Below are positions 12,454 to 20,259 of a stretch of 64,000 bases of DNA, piece after piece. Positions within the stretch are counted from its first letter, which is position 1; each line of letters opens with the position of its first letter. A model generated the notes under the pieces. It was not told the origin of the DNA. It was given only the letters and a program-made list of their open reading frames with translations, and made no database searches. The DNA is taken from the NCBI RefSeq assembly GCF_023734115.1, contig NZ_AP025737.1:2418001-2482000 (forward strand). The letters run 5' to 3'. Made by a program: the position numbers and the translations under genes. This DNA is from Herbiconiux sp. L3-i23. Its GTDB lineage: Bacteria > Actinomycetota > Actinomycetes > Actinomycetales > Microbacteriaceae.

Positions 12454-13683
12454 CTACTCCGGCAGTCGGCCGGAGACCACGACGCCGCGGGACACGACGG
12501 CGACGATGTTCTCGAGTCGGAGGTCGCCGATGTCGTTCCAGGGGCGCCCCTTGATGACGATGAAGTCGGCCCCGTACCCGGCGGCGAGGGTGCCGACCTT
12601 CGAACCGAGCCCGACCACGTCGGCGGCGTCGGACGTCGCGGAGCGCAGCGCGCGGTCGGCGCTCCACCGGAACTTCTCGGCCATCATGCGCACCTCTTCG
12701 TGCTGGTCGCCGAACTTGACCATGGCGCCGTTCGCGTCGGTGCCGAGGACGAAGCGCACCCCGGCCTCCCCCGCGGCGGTGAACTCGGCGTCGCGTTCGG
12801 CGACGACGGCCTTGGCCTTCTCCTGCGCTTCGGCGGAGACGGGCACGCGCCCTTCCGCGATGGCGTCGTTGATCATCAGCGTCGGCGCGACGGGGATGTT
12901 GCCCGCGAGCAGCGCCTCCCACTGCGAGGGCATGATGCCGGTGCCGTGCTCGATCGAGTCGACGCCCTCGTCGAGAGCGATCTGCACGCCCTCGGTGGAG
13001 TGGGTGTGCGCGGCGACCGGCATCCCGAGCGCGTGCGCCTCGTCGATGGTGGTGCGGATCTCGGCGAGGGTCTGGTTGCGCCACCCCACCTTGTCGCCCA
13101 TCGAGAGCACGCCGCCGCTGGTGTAGATCTTGATGCCGTGGGCCCCCTCACGAGCCCAGTGGCGCACGAGCTTGCGGCACTCGTCGGGGCTGTCCGCCGT
13201 CGGACCGCGGTGCTTGTAGTGCGGCGGGATGAAGAGGTCGCCGTGTCCCGCGGTCATGCCGACCTGTCCGTGCACGAGAACGCGCGGCCCCTGCAGAACC
13301 CCCTCGTCGAACGCGCGGCTCACCGCGAGCTGGATCTCGTCGCCCGCCAGGTCGCGGACGGTGGTGATGCCGGCGGCGGCCGCCTTGCGGGCGTTGGCCG
13401 CGACGTGCAGCGAGCGCTCCTCGGGCGGGGTGATCAGCGGCCACGCCGAGAAGTCGGCCTTGCGGTGCCCAGCGTAGGCGCCGAGGTGGGTGTGAGTGTC
13501 GATGAGGCCCGGGATGATCGAATAGCCCTCGAGCGCCTGGTCGGCCTCGGCGGTGTCGACGGAGAGGATCTCGTCGCCGTTCCAGCGGATCGCGGCGGTG
13601 CCGCGGTCGGCGCCTCCGTCCCAGATCGCGATGCCGCGGATCTCGTGGACGTGGGCATCCGAGGTGGACGGGACGGGGGCCAT
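12454..13683 (-). CDS. Amidohydrolase family metallo-hydrolase (Xaa-Pro dipeptidase/imidazolonepropionase-like)
   Basis: 409 residues, amidohydrolase superfamily. Metal ligand motifs are DTHTHLG (His64, His66), the TSGG segment after HGIKIY, AHTHSTEG, EHGTG and the late LGTDANGA aspartate, so it should bind one or two metal ions. No signal peptide is seen, so it acts in the cytosol. The ATG at 13683 with AAAGG upstream is the start; longer readings lack an RBS. It is the first gene of the peptide transport operon and probably hydrolyses the imported compound. Confidence 0.87.
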   Translation of the reverse strand: MAPVPSTSDAHVHEIRGIAIWDGGADRGTAAIRWNGDEILSVDTAEADQALEGYSIIPGLIDTHTHLGAYAGHRKADFSAWPLITPPEERSLHVAANARKAAAAGITTVRDLAGDEIQLAVSRAFDEGVLQGPRVLVHGQVGMTAGHGDLFIPPHYKHRGPTADSPDECRKLVRHWAREGAHGIKIYTSGGVLSMGDKVGWRNQTLAEIRTTIDEAHALGMPVAAHTHSTEGVQIALDEGVDSIEHGTGIMPSQWEALLAGNIPVAPTLMINDAIAEGRVPVSAEAQEKAKAVVAERDAEFTAAGEAGVRFVLGTDANGAMVKFGDQHEEVRMMAEKFRWSADRALRSATSDAADVVGLGSKVGTLAAGYGADFIVIKGRPWNDIGDLRLENIVAVVSRGVVVSGRLPE

Positions 13684-13770
13684 TGGCTGCCTTTCGAGGC
13701 TCGAGGTTCGTGAGGGCAGCGTCGCCGGCGGAGTCACGATCGAGTCTCGACCGTAACGACCTCGCGAACG

Positions 13771-13784
13771 ACTTGTCGACAAGT
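13771..13784. promoter_or_regulatory. Palindromic operator candidate ACTTGTCGACAAGT
   Basis: A perfect 14-bp palindrome 88 bp upstream of the amidohydrolase start, inside the 325-bp divergent gap 13684-14008. Its form (A-CTTGT / ACAAG-T) resembles operators of HutC/UTRA GntR regulators such as the DasR and TreR classes. Such a regulator is encoded at the end of this operon. Function is inferred. Confidence 0.5.
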
Positions 13785-13856
13785 CGCGCCCTGTGAGTCC
13801 GAAATTTACGAGACGGTTACAAAAAAGTGACCGGACCGCGTTCAGGCACCTCGGAG

Positions 13857-13870
13857 ACAAGTTGACAAGT
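13857..13870. promoter_or_regulatory. Second operator-like site, ACAAGTTGACAAGT
   Basis: Repeats the right half (GACAAGT) of the 13771 palindrome and a second ACAAGT in direct orientation, 86 bp away. The two sites bracket a T-rich stretch (minus-strand TTTTTTGTAAC) that could hold the operon promoter. The rest of the gap 13684-14008 shows no gene. Confidence 0.35.
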
Positions 13871-14008
13871 ATCCGCGTTCCTCGCGCGAGCCGTCTGAGC
13901 AGCGGCATGAAACCGTCTGCGAGCCCCGTGAGCGGAGGCGATGCGCAACCCCTGGCACGCGGTGCGCGGCGGTGCGACCATGGCGCCACCGACGAGCCGG
14001 AGGCGAGC

Positions 14009-14599
14009 ATGGCCATCATCGAGACCGTTCCCGAGGGCGAGGCGACCGGCAGGGTGGCCGAGTTCTACGGCGAGGATGTCCGCGACCAGGGCTTCGTCGC
14101 CGCTCACACGAGGGTGCTCTCGCTCAATCCGAGCGCGCATGCCGCCTTCGACGAGCTCATCGCCGCGATCCGCGAGCAGATGGATCCGCGACGGTACGAG
14201 CTCGTGACGCTCGCGGCGGCCCTCGGCACAGGCTCGGTCCACTGCCGCCTGGCGCACGGGCGCAAGGCACTTCCTCTGTTCGACCACCGGCAACTCGTCC
14301 GCATCGCCCGCGACTACCACGACGCGGGACTGAGCGACGCCGAGGTCGCCATGATGGAGTACGCCGAACGTGCCGGCCGCGAGTCCGCGGCGATGACCGA
14401 GGACGACTCGGCCCGTCTGCGCGACGCCGGGTTCACGGATCGCGAGATCGTGGACATCACCCTGGCGGCCGCCGCACGCAACTACTACAGCCGGGCGATC
14501 CAAGCGCTCGCGATCGAGCTCGACGACTCGCCGGGGCTCGACGACGAGCTGTGGGAAGCGCTCACCGAGCCGCTCGGCGCGGTGCCGTCGCGGCCCTGA
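14009..14599 (+). CDS. Carboxymuconolactone decarboxylase (AhpD-like) family protein
   Basis: 196 residues. The core helix carries SVHCRLAHGRKA, where the family has CxxCxxxH; the first cysteine is Ser, and the second Cys and the His are kept. Family members with both cysteines are alkylhydroperoxidase partners, so without the pair classical disulfide chemistry is doubtful. The start at 14009 follows GGAGGCGAGC. An earlier in-frame start at 13793 would run through the operator region and is rejected. It is followed at 50 bp by an oxidoreductase on the same strand. Confidence 0.8.
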   Translation: MAIIETVPEGEATGRVAEFYGEDVRDQGFVAAHTRVLSLNPSAHAAFDELIAAIREQMDPRRYELVTLAAALGTGSVHCRLAHGRKALPLFDHRQLVRIARDYHDAGLSDAEVAMMEYAERAGRESAAMTEDDSARLRDAGFTDREIVDITLAAAARNYYSRAIQALAIELDDSPGLDDELWEALTEPLGAVPSRP

Positions 14600-14649
14600 T
14601 CACCGCCGTGCCGTCACGCCATCTGGGACGATCGAGGCGGAGGCGGATG

Positions 14650-15627
14650 ATGCGGGCGATGGTCCAGAACGGATACGGCGGCCCGGAGGTGTTGGGGTTC
14701 CGCGAGCTGCCGGACCCCGTCGCGCACGACGGCGAGGTGCTCGTCCGGGTGCACGCGGCGGGAGTCGACCCCGGTGTCCGGCACCTGATGACCGGCACCC
14801 CGCTCGCTGCTCGCCTCGCGTTCGGAGTGCGACCGCCCCGCGACCGCATCCCCGGCTTCGATTTCGCCGGAACGGTCGTCGACGGCACCGCCGGCGATGA
14901 CCGCTTCTCGCCGGGCGACGCCGTGTTCGGCACGTCGACGAGAGCGTTCGCGGACTATGTCGTCGCGCGTCCGGCGCTGCTCGCGACGAAGCCGGCGCAC
15001 GTCGGATTCGGGGAGGCCGCCGCGGTTCCGACCTCGGGCATGACCGCGTTGCAGGCGGTGCGCGGCGCCGGTCGGGTACGGGAAGGCGATCGGGTGCTGA
15101 TCCTCGGCGCGGGCGGCGGCGTCGGATCGTTCGCGGTGCAGGTCGCGAAAGAGGCCGGGGCGCACGTCACCGCCGTCTGCGGCACCCGCAACCTGGCCCG
15201 GATGGCGACGCTCGGCGCCGACACGGTGCTCGACTACTCCCGTCAGGACGTGCGTGGGTCGGTATCCGACATGGACCTGGTGCTCGCGGTGGCCGGCGAC
15301 TGGTCACTCGCCTCGCTCCGGCGACTTCTCGCGCCGCGCGGCACTCTCGTGCTCGTGGGCGGCGAGGGAGGCGGACCGCTGCTCGGGGCGCTGAGCCGCG
15401 GCATCACGGCTGCGGCGCTCTCGCCGTTCACACGGCAGCGTCTGCTCCCTTTCTTCTCGAGCCCACGGGCGGCGGACCTCCAAGCCCTCCGCGGCATGCT
15501 CGACGAGGGCACTCTGACACCGACGATCGACCGCCGGTTCCCACTGTCGCGGGCAGGTGAGGCGCTCGCTTACATCGGCGAGGGCCACACCCGTGGCAAG
15601 TCGGTGCTCACGCTCGTCGACGAGTAG
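14650..15627 (+). CDS. Zinc-independent medium-chain dehydrogenase (quinone oxidoreductase-like)
   Basis: About 325 residues, MDR superfamily. A GroES-like N-terminal domain includes GFDFAGTVVDG. The Rossmann nucleotide site is GAGGGVGSFAVQ around residue 153. No structural or catalytic zinc cysteines are visible, placing it with NADPH:quinone reductase or enone reductases. Two adjacent ATGs (14647, 14650) are possible; 14650 is favoured because GGAGG then sits 6 bp away. It is probably co-transcribed with the upstream AhpD-like gene. The substrate is unknown. Confidence 0.85.
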   Translation: MRAMVQNGYGGPEVLGFRELPDPVAHDGEVLVRVHAAGVDPGVRHLMTGTPLAARLAFGVRPPRDRIPGFDFAGTVVDGTAGDDRFSPGDAVFGTSTRAFADYVVARPALLATKPAHVGFGEAAAVPTSGMTALQAVRGAGRVREGDRVLILGAGGGVGSFAVQVAKEAGAHVTAVCGTRNLARMATLGADTVLDYSRQDVRGSVSDMDLVLAVAGDWSLASLRRLLAPRGTLVLVGGEGGGPLLGALSRGITAAALSPFTRQRLLPFFSSPRAADLQALRGMLDEGTLTPTIDRRFPLSRAGEALAYIGEGHTRGKSVLTLVDE

Positions 15628-15638
15628 ACGACGGGCGA

Positions 15639-15666
15639 GACGGCGGCGTCACTCGACGCCGCCGTC
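15639..15666. terminator. Bidirectional hairpin terminator
   Basis: The 11-bp arms GACGGCGGCGT (15639-15649) and ACGCCGCCGTC (15656-15666) are perfect complements around a 6-base loop. The hairpin lies between the convergent oxidoreductase and aldo/keto reductase genes, a few bases from each stop. Confidence 0.7.
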
Positions 15667-15685
15667 TTGGCTCGACGGCGTCAGG

Positions 15686-16696
15686 TCAGGCTTCGCGGGT
15701 CTTCGGCGAGCTGTCGTTCGTCTTCGCCGGGTCGCGCTCGACGATGTCGCCGAGCACGTCGTCGATGCGCGTCAGCAACTCGGCGGGGATGGTGACTCCC
15801 GACGCCTTGACGTTCTCGGCGACCTGTTCGGGCCGGGAGGCGCCGATGATGGCGGCGGCGACGTTGTCGTTCTGGAGCACCCAGGCGACGGCCAGCTGCG
15901 CGAGGCTCAGATCGAGCTCCTCGGCGATGGGCTGCAGCTTCTGCACCCGTTCGAGCACCTCGTCGCGCATGTACCGCTTGATCATGTCCGCGCCGCCCTT
16001 GTCGTCGGCGGCGCGGCTGCCGCTGGGCAGCTCGCCGCCGGGCTTGTACTTGCCGGTCAGCACGCCCTGGGCGATGGGCGACCAGACGATCTGCGAGATG
16101 CCGAGCTCCTTCGAGGTGGGCACGACCTCCTCCTCGATGACCCGCCAGAGCGCCGAGTACTGCGGCTGGTTCGAGATGAGCTGGAAGCCGAGGTCCTTCG
16201 CGAGCGCGTGGCCCGCTCGGAGCTGCTCGGCGGTCCACTCGCTGACGCCGACGTACAGCACCTTGCCCTGACGGACGAGGTCGGCGAAGGCCTGCATGGT
16301 CTCTTCGAGCGGGGTCTCGTAGTCGAAGCGGTGCGCCTGGTAGAGGTCGACGTAGCCGGTCTGCAGCCGTTCGAGCGAGCCGTCGATCGACTCGAGGATG
16401 TGCTTGCGTGAGAGGCCGACGTCGTTGTGCCCCTTCGGCCCGGTCGGTCCGAACACCTTGGTGAAGATCTCGAGCGACTGCCGCCGCTCACCCTTCAGCG
16501 CCTCGCCGAGCACGCTCTCGGCGACCGTGTTGGCGTAGACATCCGCGGTGTCGAAGGTGGTGATCCCGTTGTCGAGGGCTGCGCGTACGCACTCGGTCGC
16601 CGTGTCGTTCTCGACCTGCGATCCGTGGGTCAGCCAGTTGCCGTAGGTGATCTCAGAGATCTTGAAACCCGAGTTGCCGAGGTAGCGATATTCCAT
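15686..16696 (-). CDS. Aldo/keto reductase (Kv-beta-like family)
   Basis: 336 residues, TIM-barrel NADPH oxidoreductase. The catalytic tetrad is readable as Asp and Tyr in FDTADVYA, Lys in IFTKVFG and His in YQAHRFD. The cofactor-binding C-terminal region has IIGASRPEQ. The MEYRYLGNSGFKISEITYG start fits the Kv-beta/YajO-like group, which reduces aldehydes and ketones. The ATG at 16696 matches family N-termini, so the 30-codon upstream extension is not used. It is monocistronic and faces the terminator at 15639. Confidence 0.92.
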   Translation of the reverse strand: MEYRYLGNSGFKISEITYGNWLTHGSQVENDTATECVRAALDNGITTFDTADVYANTVAESVLGEALKGERRQSLEIFTKVFGPTGPKGHNDVGLSRKHILESIDGSLERLQTGYVDLYQAHRFDYETPLEETMQAFADLVRQGKVLYVGVSEWTAEQLRAGHALAKDLGFQLISNQPQYSALWRVIEEEVVPTSKELGISQIVWSPIAQGVLTGKYKPGGELPSGSRAADDKGGADMIKRYMRDEVLERVQKLQPIAEELDLSLAQLAVAWVLQNDNVAAAIIGASRPEQVAENVKASGVTIPAELLTRIDDVLGDIVERDPAKTNDSSPKTREA

Positions 16697-16759
16697 GGGC
16701 GCCACGCTACGACCGCGCCCGCCCCGCAGCCTGTGAGTCACGCCCGCCGCCCGCCCGCC

Positions 16760-16786
16760 CGTTGAGCGAAGCGACACGTAGGACAC
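16760..16786. repeat. Solitary fragment of the 58-kb repeat (family E)
   Basis: A GTTGAGCGAAGCGA-type segment ending in GGACAC matches a segment near 59055 in the large array, with only a few changes. It directly abuts the stop of the hydrolase gene at 16787. Confidence 0.55.
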
Positions 16787-17689
16787 CTACCCCGGCAGCG
16801 CCGCGACGATCTCGCGAACCATCTCCGCTCGTCCGCGCTCGCCCATCCGCGTGGGCAGCAGCGGGAAGTTGTGCAGCTGACCGATCTCCTCGTGAAAGGC
16901 GATCTCTCCCCCGGCGTCGACCACTTTCTCGCGCAAGAGGTGCGCATCCGGATTGAGCACGTCGCGGCTTCCCGTGAACACGCTGAGGGGTCCGAGCCCG
17001 CGCATGTCGCCGAAGAGCGGACTCACGACGGGGTCGCGGATGTCGCGTTCGCCGCGCCAGTGCTCTGAAAGGACCCGCCCGCCGGGGGTGCCGAGCCACG
17101 GATCGGTGGGCTGGACGACGGGGATCCGCGGATTGCTCCAGCTCAGATCGAGGGCGGGGGCGATGAGCGTCGTGAGCGCGGCGGTGACGCCGTGCTGGTC
17201 GCGCAGGTGCTGGGCTGCGGAGAGGGCGATCTGGCCACCGGCGGAGTCGCCCGCGAGGATCACGCGTCCGTGTTGCTCACCGGCGTCGAGAGCCAGCGCC
17301 GTCGTCAGTGCCAGCGCATCGTCGGCGGTGCCGAAGGGGACGAGCGCGTAGATCGGCACGCTCACGCTGACGTTGCTCTCGGCCGCGAGCTGGGCGACGA
17401 GCTGCCAGTGCTGCAGCACGATCTCGCCGACCCAGCCGCCGCCGTGCAGGTAGACCAGTCCGCCTCGAGCCGGTGACTTCGTCGGACCAATGGTGTAGAC
17501 GGGCCGGCCGAGCCGCTCCCCCACCTCCACGCGGATGTCGGGCCGCAATCTGGCGGGCGGCCCGTAGGAGGCGGGGCGCAGCGCGCGTTCGCGGACGCGA
17601 CGGCGTGCGCCGTCGGCGGTGATGTAGGTGCGGTTCGCGCGGGTGAGGCGGAGGTAAGCGGGAACGAGCGCTTCGGGGACGGCGACCAC
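16787..17689 (-). CDS. Alpha/beta hydrolase, hormone-sensitive lipase family
   Basis: 300 residues. The oxyanion motif is HGGGW near residue 81, the nucleophile elbow GDSAGG is around 148, an Asp lies in GSRDVLNPDAH, and the catalytic His is in QLHNFPLLP near the C-terminus. This is the full set of the HSL family (esterases acting on short acyl or aryl esters). It has no signal peptide. The GTG start at 17689 is 7 bp after the stop of the preceding small gene, so they form an operon. Confidence 0.9.
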   Translation of the reverse strand: MVAVPEALVPAYLRLTRANRTYITADGARRRVRERALRPASYGPPARLRPDIRVEVGERLGRPVYTIGPTKSPARGGLVYLHGGGWVGEIVLQHWQLVAQLAAESNVSVSVPIYALVPFGTADDALALTTALALDAGEQHGRVILAGDSAGGQIALSAAQHLRDQHGVTAALTTLIAPALDLSWSNPRIPVVQPTDPWLGTPGGRVLSEHWRGERDIRDPVVSPLFGDMRGLGPLSVFTGSRDVLNPDAHLLREKVVDAGGEIAFHEEIGQLHNFPLLPTRMGERGRAEMVREIVAALPG

Positions 17690-17696
17690 AGGGGGC

Positions 17697-18089
17697 TCAG
17701 TCGCCCAGCTGGGAGGGTTCGGGCAGCGAGGTCGGCGGCCGGTCGGTTGCGGCCGCGTATTCGAGGCCGGTGATGATGCCGTCGGTGACCCACAGGAACA
17801 CGTTGCCGATGACTGCCGCGTCGGTCTTCTCTGCGCCCGGCTGGTACACCTGCTGGGCCCGCACGATCAGCCCCTCGCCCTCGGGTACCGGATCGGCGGC
17901 CGCGTAGCGGGGGCCGTCGGCGACGTGAATCTCGAAACTCATGGATCCGGGGAACCAGGGCGCTTTGTACGACGCGGTCGCGAGCTGCGCGCGGAGCCGG
18001 TCGAAACCCGACTCCTGCGAATCGAGCAGCGCGTCGAGCAGTGCTCGCTCGTCGCGCCGGAAGCGGCGGTAGCGCGCGGAGGGGAACAT
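17697..18089 (-). CDS. Conserved hypothetical protein
   Basis: 130 residues, not recognised. A basic N-terminus (RYRRFRRDE) precedes a helical segment, then a mixed alpha/beta region ending in NVFLWVTDGIITGLEYA, which reads like a small soluble fold. No catalytic motif, signal peptide or membrane segment is seen. ATG 18089 is preferred over GTG 18107, which has no better RBS. It lies 7 bp upstream of the HSL-type hydrolase, so a shared role is possible. Confidence 0.6.
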   Translation of the reverse strand: MFPSARYRRFRRDERALLDALLDSQESGFDRLRAQLATASYKAPWFPGSMSFEIHVADGPRYAAADPVPEGEGLIVRAQQVYQPGAEKTDAAVIGNVFLWVTDGIITGLEYAAATDRPPTSLPEPSQLGD

Positions 18090-18136
18090 GCGCCCACCTT
18101 CGCACACCGATCACCCCGGCCGGCTGAGCCGCCGCC

Positions 18137-18264
18137 CCTGCTCGCTGAGGAGGCGCGCGAAGCCGCCGTCACGAAGCGACGACTCGCATCATCCTGCTCG
18201 CTGAGGAGGCGCGCGAAGCCGCCGTCGCGAAGCGAGGACTAATGAAGAAGCGAGGACTAATGAA
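18137..18264. repeat. Tandem duplications abutting the SMR gene (family F)
   Basis: A 43-bp unit at 18137-18179 recurs at 18193-18235 (56-bp period, one mismatch; it begins CCTGCTCGCTGAGGAGG). An 18-bp unit at 18229-18246 (GAAGCGAGGACTAATGAA) is then exactly repeated at 18247-18264. The last copy touches the SMR stop codon at 18265, so the duplications may affect that gene's 3' end. Confidence 0.8.
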
Positions 18265-18588
18265 TCAGTGACTCGTATCGACGAGCTTCAGCCCGACCAC
18301 GCACCCTACGAGCCCGAGTAGCAGCAGCACCTTGACGATCGAGGTCGGCTCGCCACCGAAGATCATCGCGTAGGCGACGGTGAGCGCCGCGCCGATGCCA
18401 ACCCAGACCGCGTACGCGGTGCCGGTCGAGATGTCCCGCATGGCGAGCGCGAGCCCGCCCATACTCGCGACGAGGGCGACGCCGAGGATGACGGTCGGCC
18501 AGAGCTTGGTGAAGCCTTCGCTCTTGCCGAGCGCGGTGGCCCAGACGGCTTCGAGCACACCGGAGACGATGAGGATGACCCATGACAT
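18265..18588 (-). CDS. SMR family exporter, SugE/Gdx type (probable guanidinium exporter)
   Basis: 107 residues with four membrane helices, the classic small multidrug resistance size. The essential Glu is E13 (SGVLEAVWATALGKSEGF), and the Trp/Lys pattern after it fits the Gdx (SugE) branch that exports guanidinium in exchange for protons rather than the drug-exporting EmrE branch. The ATG at 18588 has AGGAGA upstream, 14 bases from the end of a guanidine-III-like RNA element (18605-18645). That element supports both the function and regulation by guanidine. It acts as a dimer in the membrane. Confidence 0.88.
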   Translation of the reverse strand: MSWVILIVSGVLEAVWATALGKSEGFTKLWPTVILGVALVASMGGLALAMRDISTGTAYAVWVGIGAALTVAYAMIFGGEPTSIVKVLLLLGLVGCVVGLKLVDTSH

Positions 18589-18604
18589 GACTGACTGTTC
18601 TCCT

Positions 18605-18645
18605 GGCCAGTCTTGTCGCGTTCCGGGTACTGATCCGTCGTCCGG
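18605..18645 (-). promoter_or_regulatory. Guanidine-III (ykkC-III) riboswitch
   Basis: On the minus strand the 41 nt begin CCGGACGACGG, continue with GTACCCGG and then GACAAGAC, and end ...TGGCC. As I recall the published Thermobifida fusca ykkC-III RNA, the length, the CCGGACGA and TACCCGG helix strands, and the GACAAGAC segment all match. The second helix keeps pairing through changed bases (CAGT with ACTG). It ends 16 bp before the SMR start and just upstream of the AGGAGA site, which fits control of translation initiation. Confidence 0.88.
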
Positions 18646-18726
18646 GAGCGCGGTCGAGCGCTCGGAGCCGACTCTAGCGATCCTCTCTGTGCAGAGCGTG
18701 TGCACCCCGGCGGGTGCTCGGCCGGG

Positions 18727-19686
18727 TCAGCGGCCGAGCCCGACCTTGTCGACTCGACGGTGGAATCGCATGCCCGCCAGGCCGCCGAGCACGGCGCCGA
18801 GGAGGGTGACCACGAGCGCTACGACGAGGGTGATGATGCCGGCCACACCGATCTGCCCTTCGTCGACGGGGATGCGCGGGAAGCTGTTGAGGTTGCCGAG
18901 GATGTCGAACTGCGCCCCCGCGATCGCGGTGATGATCGCGACGACGATGGCGATGACGATCGCCCAGATCCAGACGGCGAGGCCTTGCTTCGCGCCGCTG
19001 AAACGCGCCATGCGGCCGGCGACGTAGCCGCCGCAGTAGTAGGCGACGAAGAGGATGACTGCGAGTGCGATCGCGCCGATGATGCCGACGGTCGAGGCGT
19101 TGTTCGCCGCGTCGTCGGCGGCCTCTTGCGGGGTGCCGCTCACGCCGAGCCCCACCCCGGCGCCGATGGCGCTGACGAGGGCGGTGAGCAGGACGGCCAT
19201 GCCGGTCGCGGCGAGCCAGCCGAAGAAGGCGGAGCCGAACTTGAACCCGCCGAACTCGGCCTTCTCGCGGGCGACGACCTCGTGCCGGTCGGGGGTCACG
19301 AGCGTCGGGTTGTCTGCATCGGCCGCGGAGCCTCGCGCCGCGACGGGCGCGGCCACCGGAGCGGCGGTCGTCGGAGTCGTGTCCGGCGCGGCGGTATGCG
19401 CCGACGTGGTGGGCGCGGCTGCCGGGGGAAGCGTCGTCGACCTCTCCGGCGTGGCGGCGGAGGCGGGTGCGTCGCTGTCGCCCGGCAGGTCGGTGCGCTC
19501 GGCGGGCGTGGTCCTCTCGTCGTGGCGAGGGTCGACGCGACGGTCGGCGACTGTCGGATCCGGCGAGAGATCGTTCGGGCCGGGGTTCTCCCGTGGAGTG
19601 TCGGGGTAGACGGTGTCGCCCGCGGCGGTCGGCGGGGTCGCCTCCGGCAGGTCGGGGTTGTCCTTCGAGTGGCGCGGTTCGGACAT
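18727..19686 (-). CDS. Membrane protein with long Pro/Thr/Ala-rich N-terminal tail
   Basis: 319 residues. Residues 1 to about 140 are a low-complexity acidic and Pro/Thr/Ala-rich segment without predicted structure, and four membrane helices follow. Between them are small Gly/Ala-rich motifs such as GMAVLLTALVSAIGAGVG. The layout is common in actinobacterial proteins of unknown role. ATG 19686 with GAAGG upstream is the start. It may share a promoter region with the divergent antitoxin-like gene at 19900; the 213-bp gap holds no other gene. Confidence 0.75.
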   Translation of the reverse strand: MSEPRHSKDNPDLPEATPPTAAGDTVYPDTPRENPGPNDLSPDPTVADRRVDPRHDERTTPAERTDLPGDSDAPASAATPERSTTLPPAAAPTTSAHTAAPDTTPTTAAPVAAPVAARGSAADADNPTLVTPDRHEVVAREKAEFGGFKFGSAFFGWLAATGMAVLLTALVSAIGAGVGLGVSGTPQEAADDAANNASTVGIIGAIALAVILFVAYYCGGYVAGRMARFSGAKQGLAVWIWAIVIAIVVAIITAIAGAQFDILGNLNSFPRIPVDEGQIGVAGIITLVVALVVTLLGAVLGGLAGMRFHRRVDKVGLGR

Positions 19687-19899
19687 GGGTCGCCTTCTTT
19701 CGCTGTCACGTCTGGGCTCGTCGCCCGATCCCCGACCTTCTCGCGCCCTCAGGCGAACACCCTGCGTGTTCGCCGAAGTGTTCCTGTGAGCTGCCGATGT
19801 CGTCGATCTGCTCTCCCAGGCGCACAGCAGGCGACGCCCATCCGCCGCGGAGGCGTGCGTCGCACCATCGGTCATCCACGACGGAGAGGACGATAAATC

Positions 19900-20073
19900 A
19901 TGGCAGGACTCGGAGATCTGGCGGACAAGGGCAAGGACGCCATGAAAGACGAGGGCGCGAGCGACAAGGCCCTCGACGGCGCCGAGGGCGCCGCCGACAA
20001 GGCGACCGGCGGCAAGCACAGCGCGGACCTCGACTCAGCCCGAGACAAGGCCGACGACAAGCTCGGCGACTGA
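19900..20073 (+). CDS. MT0933-type antitoxin-like small protein
   Basis: 57 residues, highly charged (Asp/Lys-rich). It has the helical pattern GDLADKGKDAMKDEGASDKA followed by DSARDKADDKLGD, as in the MT0933/Rv0909 antitoxin family of actinobacteria. The ATG at 19900 has GGAGAGGA upstream and the stop is at 20071. The usual partner (an Rv0910-like SRPBCC toxin) is not nearby, so this is an orphan. A stress-response or DNA/RNA-binding role is equally possible. Confidence 0.8.
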   Translation: MAGLGDLADKGKDAMKDEGASDKALDGAEGAADKATGGKHSADLDSARDKADDKLGD

Positions 20074-20089
20074 CACCCGAGGTACACCA

Positions 20090-20184
20090 ATCAGGAGTTT
20101 GTGCACGGATCAGGAGTTCGCGCGCCGATCAGGACGACACCCCGCGGTTGTGTCCTGATCAGTGAGCAATCTCCTGATCCGCGC
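20090..20184. repeat. Nested inverted repeats, ATCAGGA family (family D)
   Basis: ATCAGGAG occurs at 20090 and again within GTGCACGGATCAGGAG (20101-20116), which pairs with CTCCTGATCCGCGCAC ending at 20186. An inner GATCAGGAC near 20128 pairs with TGTCCTGATC ending at 20160. It sits between the antitoxin-like gene and a membrane gene. Confidence 0.7.
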
Positions 20185-20259
20185 ACCCGCGGCACCTGTC
20201 GCGTGCGGACCCCGAATGGGGTGTCGTGAGGGGTGGTGGATGCTGGCTAGCTTCGTCCC

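Noticed and set aside
12454-14019. 521-codon version of the amidohydrolase
   Set aside because: The extra 112 codons run through the operator-bearing gap with Arg-rich low-complexity sequence; the ATG at 13683 has an RBS and the family N-terminus.
14647-15627. Zinc-dependent alcohol dehydrogenase
   Set aside because: The catalytic and structural cysteine motifs are absent, so it belongs to the zinc-free quinone reductase-like branch.
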